A DNA stretch of 64,000 nt, from the NCBI GenBank assembly GCA_016218085.1, contig JACREY010000005.1, positions 62,001 through 126,000 of the forward strand. Direction: 5' to 3'. Under the pieces are notes generated by a model, which searched no databases, was not told where the DNA came from, and saw only the letters and a list, made by a program, of their open reading frames with translations. The number at the start of each line of letters is the position of its first letter. Position 1 is the first letter of the stretch. Position numbers and translations under genes: made by a program. This DNA is from Ignavibacteriota bacterium. GTDB taxonomy: Bacteria > Bacteroidota > Ignavibacteria > Tepidaquicellales > Tepidaquicellaceae. Of this stretch, positions 43,922 to 53,083 are shown piece after piece.

Positions 43922-44776
43922 TTGCACGAAGAAGAAAAACATATTGACGTAAGGGAAAAACTTCTCAAACTGCCGAAAGTAAAGGCGGGAGATGACTTTA
44001 TGAACTCCTTGCAGAGGAAAATAAACCTCGCAGAAGCGGAAATTAGTCAAAAAAAAGCTCCTGAACCGGTTAAGGTTTCAATCTGGGTAAAACTATTCGG
44101 CAAGAACAGGAATCCCTGGCTTATTCCTTCTTTAAGTCTTACTGTCGTTGCTATTTTTGTTGTATCTGTTTTTGTACTTAATTCAAAAAAGATAACGGAC
44201 GTTCCGCAAATTTCGGATTATCAGAAAAATGAAAAGACCAACGGACTGACTCCTGAAGATAAAAGTACCGGGACTCTTTCGAAAGAGCAGACTGAATCGA
44301 AAGATATTGCCGGCGACCTGAAAAAAGACCCCGGGAAAATATCGGATGAATTTATTGGAAAAACCTCAACAAAAACAAGTACTGACGAGCAGCCGGTAAC
44401 TCCTTCTCCAACTTTATCTCCGAAAATGGAAATGAAACTTGAAGAAGTTATAAGACCATCAAGCAGCGACCCGGTAAAAACAGAATCAGGAAAGGTTGAC
44501 AGAAAAGGTGAAGAAAGATTTTACCAGGAAAACGGAAAGAATATTGAAACACTTTCCCCAAAGGAAAAAGAGAAAAAAGTAGAAGATATTGAGCAGAGGA
44601 TAACCGATGATAAGTCCGGAAATATTGATGCGATTAACTCAAAGGGCTTGATAGAAAAGAAAGACAAAAAAGAATCAAAGGCAATGCCGAAATCAAAAAA
44701 AACATCGCTAGATTCCACAAAGATAGACCAGAAAGTCCTGGAAAAAATTAAAGAAGAAATTAATAAAGAAAAATAG
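43922..44776 (+). CDS. Putative anti-sigma factor, single-pass membrane protein
   Basis: The start is TTG at 43922, 4 bp after the sigma factor gene. The 284-aa protein has a cytoplasmic N-terminal region of about 65 residues (DVREKLLKLPKVKAGDDFMNSL, a helical segment), one membrane helix (about 66-87) and a periplasmic, very Lys/Glu-rich tail of about 190 residues that looks disordered. The N-terminal region lacks the His-x3-Cys-x2-Cys zinc site of classical ZAS anti-sigma factors. The anti-sigma role rests on gene order and topology. Confidence 0.65.
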   Translation: MHEEEKHIDVREKLLKLPKVKAGDDFMNSLQRKINLAEAEISQKKAPEPVKVSIWVKLFGKNRNPWLIPSLSLTVVAIFVVSVFVLNSKKITDVPQISDYQKNEKTNGLTPEDKSTGTLSKEQTESKDIAGDLKKDPGKISDEFIGKTSTKTSTDEQPVTPSPTLSPKMEMKLEEVIRPSSSDPVKTESGKVDRKGEERFYQENGKNIETLSPKEKEKKVEDIEQRITDDKSGNIDAINSKGLIEKKDKKESKAMPKSKKTSLDSTKIDQKVLEKIKEEINKEK

Positions 44777-44803
44777 TTATATTACCTAAAAATAATTTTC
44801 CCA

Positions 44804-45046
44804 ATGTTTACCGCAAAAATAAAAGTTACGCTGAGAAAAACGATTCTTGACCCTCAGGGCAAAACTGTCGAGCATTCGCTCAAATCCCTCGGATACGATA
44901 ACATATCCGGCACCAGGATAGGCAAATACGTAGAAATGAAAATCGACGCAAAATCGAAAGAAGAAGCAAATAAGATTGCAGAAGAATCCTGCAAAAGACT
45001 TCTTTCCAATCCAGTAATGGAAGATTACGAATTTGAAATAATTTAA
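44804..45046 (+). CDS. purS: FGAM synthase subunit PurS
   Basis: PurS is a small subunit of the PurSQL formylglycinamidine synthetase, which converts FGAR to FGAM in purine synthesis. The 80-aa protein has the signature [26 protein letters not shown] and [12 protein letters not shown], typical of PurS, as seen in its repeats of beta strands. purQ follows at 19 bp; purL is not in the window. Confidence 0.96.
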   Translation: MFTAKIKVTLRKTILDPQGKTVEHSLKSLGYDNISGTRIGKYVEMKIDAKSKEEANKIAEESCKRLLSNPVMEDYEFEII

Positions 45047-45065
45047 ATTCCGGAGAAGAAAAAGG

Positions 45066-45734
45066 ATGAACGCAAAAGTAGGTGTGGTTGTTTTTCCCGG
45101 CTCAAACTGCGACCACGACGCATACCATGTATTCAAGGAAATAATTAAAGCCGACACAAAATTCCTCTGGCATAAAGAGGGGAGCATCGGCGACAGGAAT
45201 ATTATAATCCTGCCGGGCGGATTCTCATACGGTGACTATTTAAGATGCGGAGCTATTTCAAGGTTTTCAAATATTATGCAGGATGTCGTCAGGTTTGCGG
45301 ATAACGGGGGCATTGTAATCGGAATATGCAACGGCTTCCAGATATTGTGCGAATCAGGACTGCTTCCGGGAGCGCTTCTAAGAAACGTGAACCTCAAATT
45401 TGTCTGTAAAACTGTATCCTTGAAAGTGGAAAATAATAAGAGTATCTTTACGAGTAATTACGGAATCAAAGAGGATATCGAGATTCCGATTGCGCACGGA
45501 GAAGGAAATTATTTCTGTGACGAGGATACACTGACGGATCTGGTAAGCAATAACCAGATTCTTTTCAGGTACAATGATAATCCTAACGGCTCTATTTCTG
45601 ATATAGCCGGTATACAGAATAAAAAACGTAATGTTCTTGGTATGATGCCTCATCCGGAACGCGTTTCGGATTCATCACTTGGTAATACCGACGGCTTAAA
45701 ACTTCTGAAAAGTGTTGCAGAATCCGTAATGTGA
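45066..45734 (+). CDS. purQ: FGAM synthase subunit PurQ (glutaminase)
   Basis: PurQ supplies ammonia from glutamine. The 222-aa protein has [51 protein letters not shown] (nucleophile Cys in ICNGFQ) and MPHPERVSD with the catalytic His and Glu. An SD (GGAGAAG) precedes the start. It overlaps the upstream part of the tatA frame, but the tatA start is downstream of its stop. Confidence 0.96.
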   Translation: MNAKVGVVVFPGSNCDHDAYHVFKEIIKADTKFLWHKEGSIGDRNIIILPGGFSYGDYLRCGAISRFSNIMQDVVRFADNGGIVIGICNGFQILCESGLLPGALLRNVNLKFVCKTVSLKVENNKSIFTSNYGIKEDIEIPIAHGEGNYFCDEDTLTDLVSNNQILFRYNDNPNGSISDIAGIQNKKRNVLGMMPHPERVSDSSLGNTDGLKLLKSVAESVM

Positions 45735-45769
45735 AAAATTTTTATAGAAAATTTTTAAGGAGAAATAAA

Positions 45770-45973
45770 ATGTTTGGCTTAGGAACCCCGGAAATTATAT
45801 TAATAGTTATAGTAATTCTTGTGCTTTTCGGAGCAAAGAAAATTCCCGAACTTATGCAGGGAATAGGAAAGGGCGTAAAGGAATTCAAAAAGGCAACCAC
45901 CGATATTGAAAAGGAAATAACCGAAACTCCGAAGAAACCCGAATCAAAACCCAACGAACCGGGAACTAAATAA
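45770..45973 (+). CDS. tatA: Twin-arginine translocase subunit TatA/E
   Basis: TatA forms the translocation pore for folded proteins. The ATG at 45770 gives 67 aa and fits the family start [21 protein letters not shown], followed by [20 protein letters not shown], the amphipathic helix. An AAGGAG Shine-Dalgarno sits 8 bp before. The Pro/Lys-rich tail is normal. It is the last gene of the holA-purQ-tatA run. Confidence 0.93.
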   Translation: MFGLGTPEIILIVIVILVLFGAKKIPELMQGIGKGVKEFKKATTDIEKEITETPKKPESKPNEPGTK

Positions 45974-46090
45974 ATGTTAAATTTAAAATGTTAAATGATA
46001 AATTAAACATTTAAAAATTGATATTTCTTATTCATCTCAATTGATTTTTGCCCTAAAACTTTATAAACCTTATAAACTTTCTACTCAGGT

Positions 46091-47104
46091 TTAGCTTGGC
46101 AGGTTAAATTCGAATTTTGTTCCTTTGCCTTCTTCGCTTTCCACTCTGATAGTGCTGTTATGAAGCTCGAGTATGTGTTTTACGATTGAAAGTCCAAGCC
46201 CGCTGCCTCCCATATCACGCGAACGTGTTTTATCAACACGGTAAAACCTTTCGAATATTCTCGGCAGGTCTTCTTTCGGTATGCCCACACCGTTATCTTT
46301 TACGCTGATAATCACATCTTTTTCGGTGTTCCTGATCCCGATTATTATTTCTCCGTTTTCGGCGGCATATTTTGTTGCATTGTCTATTAAGTTTACAAAA
46401 ACCTGTTTCAGTCTTTCTTCATCGCCAAATGCCATCGTTTTATCGCTTACTCCGGATTCAATTTTTATTACAACATTCCTTTTTTCCGACAGACCGGAGA
46501 GTTCCGTTACGACGTCTTTAATAAACCTGTTAATCTCAAAATATCTCTTGCTGATTTTCATTCCTGCCTCGAGTTTTGAAATATTAATCAGGTCATCTAC
46601 GAGCTCGCGAAGGCGCTCTGTTTGCTTTAATGCGCGGTTGAGAAAATCCATACTGACATTTTCGTCGTTAACAGCACCGTCTATCAGGGTTTCCAGAGAA
46701 AGCTGAATAGCAAAAATCGGTGTGCGGAGTTCGTGAGAAACATTTCCCAGGAATTCATTCCTGTTAATCTTGAAAACCTTTGCAGTGTTCAGCTCGTCTA
46801 TGAGTCTTTTTATCACGGTCAATAGTCTGGCCTGAAGTTCTGATACTTCTTTGTTTGCTCCGAGAAAAAATTTCTTTTCTTCAAGCTCCCTTGTAATCCC
46901 GCACAGTTCGAATAATTTTTCTTCGTAATTATTTTCGCTCAGTGAGTATTTTTCATCCGATATTTTATCCATTTCCTTCTTCATAAAATCGATTTTATCA
47001 GACAATTCTAATCTTAGGAAGATAAAAATGAAAAAAGTATAAGCAACCGAAACTATAATGGCAGTTACAATTATTTCGGGTTTAGTTCTGAATAGAAAAA
47101 GCAA
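46091..47104 (-). CDS. Sensor histidine kinase (PhoR-like)
   Basis: The kinase part shows the H-box LGNVSHELRTPIFAIQ, then the N-box DNATKYAAENGEI, G1 DNGVGIPKEDLPRIFERFYRVD (F-box) and G2 GGSGLGLSIVKHI. The start codon is uncertain: TTG at 47104 is the only usual start, but it falls inside a membrane helix. The frame stays open to about 47211, and the extra 28 residues from 47188 add a basic segment and complete the first of two membrane helices, so the true start may be an ATT or ATC codon. It is paired with the response-regulator gene upstream. Confidence 0.85.
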   Translation of the reverse strand: MLFLFRTKPEIIVTAIIVSVAYTFFIFIFLRLELSDKIDFMKKEMDKISDEKYSLSENNYEEKLFELCGITRELEEKKFFLGANKEVSELQARLLTVIKRLIDELNTAKVFKINRNEFLGNVSHELRTPIFAIQLSLETLIDGAVNDENVSMDFLNRALKQTERLRELVDDLINISKLEAGMKISKRYFEINRFIKDVVTELSGLSEKRNVVIKIESGVSDKTMAFGDEERLKQVFVNLIDNATKYAAENGEIIIGIRNTEKDVIISVKDNGVGIPKEDLPRIFERFYRVDKTRSRDMGGSGLGLSIVKHILELHNSTIRVESEEGKGTKFEFNLPS

Positions 47105-47183
47105 TAAGACTAAAATTACGGTTAATAATAAAAAAAAGAGAATGGTTTTATATGTTATGCTCAGTTTTTTGATAGGCGCATAG

Positions 47184-47897
47184 TTAATCGTTATTGAATC
47201 GGTATCCCAGTCCCTTTATTGTTTCCAAATAAACCGAATATTCCCCAAGCTTTTCCCTTACCTTTGCAATATGAACATCTATTGTTCTGTCAACAACGTA
47301 TATATTTTCTCCCCATATCTGGTTAAGAAGTACTTCTCTCGAAAGCACTTTGCCCCTGTTTGAAAGAAGAAAATGCAGAAGCTGGAATTCCTTCTTAGGG
47401 AAGAAAACTTCTTCGTCGTTTATCTTTACGCAGTGTGCAATAGTATCAATTTCGAGTTTTCTGAATTTTACATATCCATCTGTTTTTATCATTTGATCCG
47501 GCTCTGAATATGTTCTTCGTATAACCGACTTCACCCTTGCAATTACTTTTCGCGGAGAAATAGGTTTTTGTATGTAATCATCTGCACCCAGCTCCAGTCC
47601 AATTATTTCATCAATTTCGTTTTCCTTTGCCGTAAGGAAGATTACGGGTATTTTTGTTGTTTCGGGGTAGGTTTTTAATCTCTTGCATACTTCAAAACCG
47701 TTAAGCTCCGGCATCATAATATCAAGTAAAATCAGATTTGGCTTTTCATAAACTGCCTTATCAATAGCTTCTTTTCCGTCAGATGCAGTTATTACGGTGA
47801 ATTCATTTTCTTTTTCCAGATTGTATTTAAGTATATCTACAATGTCTTTTTCGTCATCTACAACTAATATTTTATAAACCATTTTCTTTTTTGCCAT
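47184..47897 (-). CDS. OmpR/PhoB-family response regulator
   Basis: The 237-aa protein has a receiver domain (phosphorylated Asp in LLDIMMPELNG, Lys in FLTAKENE) and a winged-helix DNA-binding domain (LLSNRGKVLSREVLLNQIWGEN, DRTIDVHIAKVREKLG, KGLGYRF). It directly precedes the histidine kinase gene, whose frame overlaps or follows its stop. PhoB-like control of phosphate or envelope stress genes is possible but not shown. Confidence 0.94.
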   Translation of the reverse strand: MAKKKMVYKILVVDDEKDIVDILKYNLEKENEFTVITASDGKEAIDKAVYEKPNLILLDIMMPELNGFEVCKRLKTYPETTKIPVIFLTAKENEIDEIIGLELGADDYIQKPISPRKVIARVKSVIRRTYSEPDQMIKTDGYVKFRKLEIDTIAHCVKINDEEVFFPKKEFQLLHFLLSNRGKVLSREVLLNQIWGENIYVVDRTIDVHIAKVREKLGEYSVYLETIKGLGYRFNND

Positions 47898-47943
47898 AAA
47901 GCTACCCCTGTTATATTAAGAAATTGTTTCCTAATTATTAACT

Positions 47944-48951
47944 TTATTTAAACATAATTTCTTTTCCGGATTTTGCCGATTTATAGACATTTTCCACGAC
48001 CTGCATTACGCTTAAAGCTTCTTTTCCCGAGGAAACAAGATTGTTCATCCCGTTTATCGTACTCAGAAAGTATTTCATTTGAAATTCGTAGCTGCTTTTC
48101 ACTTCATTAGGGGATTGCCTGAAACCCTTCGGGGTTATGTCGAAAAGTTCAGTATCCATTTTTTTCAGTATTCTGAGCGGATTTATGGATGTGCTTCCGT
48201 TTGTTCCGTAGACGTTGCAGTAATAAAACTCCTTGCTTCTTAAAAAGCTCCAGCTTACCTCAATCGTCAGCGCAGAGCCGTTCTTGAATTTTATCAGGGT
48301 GAAATTCGAATCCTCGACAGCCTTTGTGTTGTGAAAGTAGTTAATTGCCGATACGCTCTTCAGTTCAGGGAATCCCAGCATCCACATTCCCAGGTCCAGC
48401 ATTGCTATTCCATTATCCACAAATACTCCGCCGCCCGCCTTGTCTGCTTCCATGAACCATTTTTCCTTGGAGCTTTTCATCTTGAGCCATCCCGTTTTTA
48501 CATAGAAAACATTTCCTACCTCCTTGCTCTTGACAAATGTTCTCTGCATCATCACATCTGTCCTGAACCTGTTATTCATTCCGACCATTACTATTCTGTT
48601 GTTTCTTTCACCTGCCTCTACTATTTTTGCGGCTTCTTTGTGATCGAGGGCAATTGGCTTTTCCACCAATATGTTTTTTCCGGCTTCGAGGCACTTTATG
48701 GAAATTTCCATGTGAGTATCTGTGGGAGTTGCTATTATCACAGCATTTACTTCCGGGTTTTCCGAAAGCAGGTCCTCTGCATTTTTATAAAACTTTTTGA
48801 TAGAAAACTTTTTTGCAATGTTCTTTGCCTTGCCAATGTCCATATCGCATATGGCTTCTATTTCAGCTTCTCTGAGCTTTTGCAGGGCTGGTAAGTGCAT
48901 TATCTGAGAAATTCCTCCCAGACCGATTACTGCAACTTTTGTCTTTCCCAT
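47944..48951 (-). CDS. Gfo/Idh/MocA family oxidoreductase
   Basis: The 335-aa product has an N-terminal NAD(P)-binding motif, VIGLGGISQIMHLPAL, and the family motif EKPIALDHKEAAKIV. The C-terminal part is the beta-sheet dimer domain with GGGVFVDNGIAMLDLGMW. Such enzymes oxidise or reduce sugars and related polyols with NAD(P). Substrate unknown. It is 36 bp from the SRP RNA gene and on the same strand. Confidence 0.9.
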   Translation of the reverse strand: MGKTKVAVIGLGGISQIMHLPALQKLREAEIEAICDMDIGKAKNIAKKFSIKKFYKNAEDLLSENPEVNAVIIATPTDTHMEISIKCLEAGKNILVEKPIALDHKEAAKIVEAGERNNRIVMVGMNNRFRTDVMMQRTFVKSKEVGNVFYVKTGWLKMKSSKEKWFMEADKAGGGVFVDNGIAMLDLGMWMLGFPELKSVSAINYFHNTKAVEDSNFTLIKFKNGSALTIEVSWSFLRSKEFYYCNVYGTNGSTSINPLRILKKMDTELFDITPKGFRQSPNEVKSSYEFQMKYFLSTINGMNNLVSSGKEALSVMQVVENVYKSAKSGKEIMFK

Positions 48952-48987
48952 AAAAATTTGTATGAATTAAGTTTTATATAAAAAAAA

Positions 48988-49083
48988 TGTCAAGACACCC
49001 GAATCACATAAAATAATTACTTACCGCTGCTTTCTTCCGAACCTGACGGGGTTGGGTAACATTCTATTGTCCGGGGCTTGACA
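48988..49083 (-). ncRNA. ffs: Signal recognition particle RNA, small bacterial type
   Basis: On the minus strand the conserved apical loop CGTCAGGTTCGGAAGAAAGCAGC is present, seen as CAGGTTCGGAAG and AAGCAGC. The ends TGTCAAG and CTTGACA pair perfectly to close a 96-nt hairpin, and an inner CCCGGA/TTCGGG-type pairing continues it. A run of seven T follows at the 3' end, so the RNA ends in its own terminator. This is the FCB-type 4.5S-like RNA that binds Ffh. Confidence 0.95.
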
Positions 49084-49153
49084 AAAATCTATTATCGTTT
49101 GCCGGTTTTCAATATTGAAAAAATTGACAAAGAATTTATTTACTGCAATATAG

Positions 49154-50497
49154 CTAAGAAGATTTAAACATTAAATACAATCCGAATATTCCGAGAATTA
49201 TGTTTACAATCCACATTCCCCAGAACGGAGAGACAATGTCCCTGTCCGCGAGCTTTTCCCCTCCAATTAGCGATGCCCAGTAAAGCAGGAAAAAGAATAA
49301 TGATAATCCTGCGGCAATTCCAAATCCGCCGCGCCTTACCTTGTAGCCCAGTGGAGCGCCTATCAGCGTGAAAATCAGACAGGCAAAAGGAATAGAATAT
49401 TTCTTGTAAATCTCAACATTATACATATCTACTTGCTTATCGAGCTGCAGCTCGGTCTGCGGACGCGTATTATACTGCCCCATTCTTGCCATAAAGTTAT
49501 TGAATGCCGCAGGAACGGAATCGTAAGACATATATCCGCCCGCTGATGCCGAATCATTCGTATAACTTTTTAATACCGGAGTGTTTCTCATTAAAAGCGT
49601 ATCTTTGAATTTTATTCTGAACAGCTGGGCAGAACTGGTCAAAATTCCGTCGAGAAAATCTTTTCTCGATTTTATCCTCATAAAGTTAATGCTGTCAATC
49701 AACCTGTTCATTGCCTGTGCCGAGAGCTCCCTGTCTCCCCGGATGAATGCATTGTCCGATGACTGGTGGAATCCGAATCCCGCCGCATCGAGGATTATCC
49801 TGTGCTTTGTAAACTCTACCTTTCTGTATTTATTTACAAAGTCGAGATTATTGAGCTGGTGGATTTCCCCGTTTTCGAGATTCATTACTATGTTCCTGAA
49901 ATCATTAGTGAAAGCTATGTCGCCTTTTTTAGCCGTAATGAGGTTCTTATTATTTGGATTTGCAAAGTCGTAAATGTAAACACCCTCAAGCTCATTGCTG
50001 TTTTCAAATGTCTTCCTTACAAAAATTTTCGCTCCGCCTATATCATCGGAAAACTTTCCCGATTCGAGCAGAAAAGTGGGTTTTGTCTTTGATATGTCCT
50101 GAAGCAGAACCCTTGCTTTATGGTTTGCTTCGGGAAGTACATCGTTGTTGAATAAAATCATCAGGTATGTAATTATAATCGAGCAGGCAACTACGGGCAG
50201 CATCAGCTTCATCAGGCTTATTCCGCTTGCCTTCATTATCGTTACCTCGTTGTTGGAAGATAGTGAGCCGAAAGCCATAAGAGTTGCCACCAGCACCGAC
50301 ATCGGCACTGCCAGCGTCAGCATCCACGCCAGGTTCAGCACTATCAGCTGAACTATTATCCAGATGCTGAGCCCTTTGCCAATCAGCTGGTCTATTGATT
50401 TCATCAGGAACTGAAACAGGAATAAAAATATCAGCGTCCCGAGTGAAAACACAAAAGGTCCGATGTGACTTTTTAATATGTATCTGTAAATTAACAA
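49154..50497 (-). CDS. LptF/LptG-family permease
   Basis: This 447-aa protein matches the YjgP/YjgQ family, which with LptB forms the ABC transporter that extracts lipopolysaccharide from the inner membrane. It has three N-terminal helices (within about residues 12-115), a periplasmic beta-jellyroll domain (about 120-380) and three C-terminal helices (about 370-445). Start MLIYRYILKSHIGPFVFSLG is typical. Whether it is LptF or LptG cannot be decided. The next gene upstream, kbl-like, ends 3 bp before it, so they may be co-transcribed. Confidence 0.9.
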   Translation of the reverse strand: MLIYRYILKSHIGPFVFSLGTLIFLFLFQFLMKSIDQLIGKGLSIWIIVQLIVLNLAWMLTLAVPMSVLVATLMAFGSLSSNNEVTIMKASGISLMKLMLPVVACSIIITYLMILFNNDVLPEANHKARVLLQDISKTKPTFLLESGKFSDDIGGAKIFVRKTFENSNELEGVYIYDFANPNNKNLITAKKGDIAFTNDFRNIVMNLENGEIHQLNNLDFVNKYRKVEFTKHRIILDAAGFGFHQSSDNAFIRGDRELSAQAMNRLIDSINFMRIKSRKDFLDGILTSSAQLFRIKFKDTLLMRNTPVLKSYTNDSASAGGYMSYDSVPAAFNNFMARMGQYNTRPQTELQLDKQVDMYNVEIYKKYSIPFACLIFTLIGAPLGYKVRRGGFGIAAGLSLFFFLLYWASLIGGEKLADRDIVSPFWGMWIVNIILGIFGLYLMFKSS

Positions 50498-50500
50498 AAA

Positions 50501-51763
50501 TTAAATTACTTTTAGTTTTTTACCTACTTTCTCAAAAGCTGCTATGCATTTTTCTATATCCGCTTTCGAGTGCGCCGCGGAAATCTGCGTCCTGATTCTC
50601 GCCTGTCCTTTCGGAACCACGGGGAAGGAGAATCCGACTACGTATATTCCTTCGTCGTAAAGCTCTTTTGCCATTGTCTGTGCAAGCTTTGCATCATTAT
50701 CGAATTTCCTGAAAAGCACGGGGGTTATGGGGTGCACGCTTTCGATAATGTCAAATCCAAGTTCCTTCATTCTTTTTCTGAAGAATAAAGTATTATCCAT
50801 AAGTTTTTCTCTAAGGTCGTTGCTCTTATCCAGCAGGTCAAAAGCCGCAATTGCCGCTCCGGCAACAGAAGGAGCAAGCGTGTTCGAAAAAAGGTACGGT
50901 CTCGAGCGCTGCCTAAGCATATCTACAATCTCCTTTTTCGATGCCGTGAATCCTCCAGTTGCCCCGCCCATCGCTTTTCCGAGAGTTGAAGTGATAATGT
51001 CAATTTCCCCAAGAACATCCCTGTATTCTATCGAGCCTCTTCCTGTCTTACCGAAAAATCCGGTCGCGTGCGAGTCGTCAACCATCACCATTGCATCGTA
51101 AGTCTTTCCGAGCTCAACTATATCTTTAAGGTTTGCAATATCACCGTCCATCGAAAATACACCGTCCGTAGCAATTATTATATTCTTAGCGGGCTTCGGC
51201 TCGTGTGCAAGCCCCGTGTGCTCCCAGATGTCCATACCTTCCCTCGCCATTACAAGTTTCTGCTCGAGCGATTTCATATCCGAATGCTTGTAAATGAATC
51301 TCTTTGCCTTGCAAAGCCTTATGCCGTCTATAATGCTTGCGTGATTCAGCTCATCTGTTATTATCACATCGTCCTGTCCCAGTATGCTTTCAAAAAGTCC
51401 TCCGTTTGCATCAAAGCACGATGAATATAAAATGGCATCTTCAGTCTGGTAGAAATTCGAGATTTTCTCCTCAAGCTCCTTATGTATATCCTGAGTGCCG
51501 CAGATAAACCTCACCGATGCCAGCCCGAATCCGTATTTATCCAGCGCCTTTTTTGCCGCATCTATAATTTCAGGATGGTTTGCAAGCCCCAGGTAATTAT
51601 TCGAGCAGAAGTTCATCACTTCCTTCGGCTTAGAGCCGGGGGGATAGCTTACATTGATATTTGCCTTCTGGTCTGAAAGGATTATTCTTTCATCCTTGAA
51701 AAGGCCTGATTCCTTTATAAGGTTAAGTTCCTGTTTTAAATCGTATTTTGTTCTTCTGTACAT
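50501..51763 (-). CDS. kbl: Glycine C-acetyltransferase-like PLP enzyme
   Basis: The 420-aa enzyme belongs to the alpha-oxoamine synthase group. FCSNNYLGLANHPEI, the PLP-contact HASIIDG and the PLP Lys in TSTLGKAMGGATGG are in place, as is the VDDSHATGFFG motif. Kbl (2-amino-3-ketobutyrate CoA ligase) makes 2-amino-3-ketobutyrate from glycine and acetyl-CoA, or the reverse. The sequence is closest to Kbl, but serine palmitoyltransferase or BioF cannot be fully excluded. No tdh gene is next to it. Confidence 0.85.
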   Translation of the reverse strand: MYRRTKYDLKQELNLIKESGLFKDERIILSDQKANINVSYPPGSKPKEVMNFCSNNYLGLANHPEIIDAAKKALDKYGFGLASVRFICGTQDIHKELEEKISNFYQTEDAILYSSCFDANGGLFESILGQDDVIITDELNHASIIDGIRLCKAKRFIYKHSDMKSLEQKLVMAREGMDIWEHTGLAHEPKPAKNIIIATDGVFSMDGDIANLKDIVELGKTYDAMVMVDDSHATGFFGKTGRGSIEYRDVLGEIDIITSTLGKAMGGATGGFTASKKEIVDMLRQRSRPYLFSNTLAPSVAGAAIAAFDLLDKSNDLREKLMDNTLFFRKRMKELGFDIIESVHPITPVLFRKFDNDAKLAQTMAKELYDEGIYVVGFSFPVVPKGQARIRTQISAAHSKADIEKCIAAFEKVGKKLKVI

Positions 51764-51845
51764 AACTTTGTTCCCTTGATTATTGCATAAAAATACGAAA
51801 TAATAATATAAGATTTGATTTAATAAAAAATGCCGTAAAATAAAA

Positions 51846-51872
51846 AAAGCCGGCTGAAGTACCGCCGGCTTT
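51846..51872 (-). terminator. Intrinsic terminator
   Basis: AAAGCCGGC and GCCGGCTTT form a perfect 9-bp stem with a 9-nt loop; read on the minus strand it is followed by a T run (TTTTTTTA). It ends the sorting-domain gene 51901-52953. Confidence 0.9.
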
Positions 51873-51900
51873 CGACTAATTAAAGGGTATTACAAACTTA

Positions 51901-52953
51901 TTATTTTATTACTGTCATTTTCTTTGTGTCTGTGAAGCTTCCTGCTGTCATTTTGAAGAAGTATGTTCCTGAGGACAGACTGCTCTTGAATTCTACCGTG
52001 TGATATCCCGCTGTCTGCATTCCGTTTACCAGTGTTGCAACTTCTTTTCCTGTGTTATCATAAATCTTCAGTGTTACGAATTCATCCTTTGAAATCTGGT
52101 AGCTGATTTTTGTCGAAGGATTGAAAGGATTCGGATAATTCTGTGACAGTGAATATTTTGAAGGTGCTCCAATGTTTACTGTTGTGTTCAGTGTGTGATA
52201 TTCGAAGTTGCCGTTGAAATCTATCTGTTTCAGTCTGTACTGGTATGTGCCGCTCTGTACGCTGTTGTCGCTGTAGCTGTAAACTCTTGATGTATTTGCA
52301 TTTACGAATCCCAGTGTCATCCATCCGTTATTTGAATTTCTCTGCACTTCAAAACCCTTGTTGTTTGTTTCCGATACGGTCTTCCAGTTCAGCTTTACGT
52401 TGTTCCCGTTTACACTGCTTGTGAATGATTCCATTTCGACCGGCATCGGGAAGTTTGAATTCACGTCGTCTATATAAACTTTATCGTTGCCGTTTCCGAT
52501 TTTATTGATTACTAAGAAAATCTTATTGTTTACCGTGTTCTGGTATGCCTGCGGGAACTGTACGTCAGTTGTTTTCCAGCTTGATGAACCGGGTGTTAAT
52601 AATGTTACCAGTACCGAGTCACCGCCGTTAATATTGTTGTTTTTTACGTAAACTGATATTCTTGTGTTTTTATTGCCGTTGTGGCTGATGTATGATACTG
52701 TAAATGATGCGCTTGAACTGAAAATAACGTCTTCGATTACCATATAATTTTCATTACCGTTCTTATTGTTCTGCGAGGACATTGCCGAGTAGTTGCCGCT
52801 TTTTTTCTTGTTATTGCTCTTTGCAAAGCCATTTCCGTTCCATCCTGTCGGATAGAAGTTGTTTTCGAAGCTTTCCGAATACTGTGCCGAGGCGAAACTG
52901 AAACTGATTGCTGTGATTACTGCGATTGTGATTACTTTTATTGCGTTTTTCAT
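51901..52953 (-). CDS. Secreted protein with type IX sorting domain
   Basis: The 350-aa protein has a signal peptide (about 23 residues, ending FASAQ), an N-terminal domain rich in Asn and Lys (KSGNYSAMSSQNNKNGN), which resembles a MAM or carbohydrate-binding fold (YSESFENNFYPTGWNGNGF, and SSWKTTDVQF), a fibronectin-like domain (about 170-255; PVEMESFTSSVNGNNVKLNW) and the type A sorting domain (SQNYPNPFNPST to KKMTVIK). The N-terminal sugar or polymer binding is inference. A sigma-54-like promoter lies upstream. Confidence 0.85.
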   Translation of the reverse strand: MKNAIKVITIAVITAISFSFASAQYSESFENNFYPTGWNGNGFAKSNNKKKSGNYSAMSSQNNKNGNENYMVIEDVIFSSSASFTVSYISHNGNKNTRISVYVKNNNINGGDSVLVTLLTPGSSSWKTTDVQFPQAYQNTVNNKIFLVINKIGNGNDKVYIDDVNSNFPMPVEMESFTSSVNGNNVKLNWKTVSETNNKGFEVQRNSNNGWMTLGFVNANTSRVYSYSDNSVQSGTYQYRLKQIDFNGNFEYHTLNTTVNIGAPSKYSLSQNYPNPFNPSTKISYQISKDEFVTLKIYDNTGKEVATLVNGMQTAGYHTVEFKSSLSSGTYFFKMTAGSFTDTKKMTVIK

Positions 52954-53005
52954 TTTTGTTTACCCTTTAATTTTTTAATGTTCCTTGCTTAGTCACTATT
53001 CTTAT

Positions 53006-53021
53006 TACAAACTCCGTGCCA
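53006..53021 (-). promoter_or_regulatory. Sigma-54-like promoter candidate
   Basis: The minus strand reads TGGCACGGAGTTTGTA, matching TGGCAYRNNNNTTGCW at all fixed positions but one (GT for GC at -12). It lies 53 bp upstream of the 51901-52953 start. The preceding TTTTTAGCGTTTTTCTTC nearly matches the sequence before the candidate at 30165. Confidence 0.45.
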
Positions 53022-53083
53022 GAAGAAAAACGCTAAAAACAAAGAAATTTAGGGGTTTTCAATAAATAAAAGGCAGTATTTAT

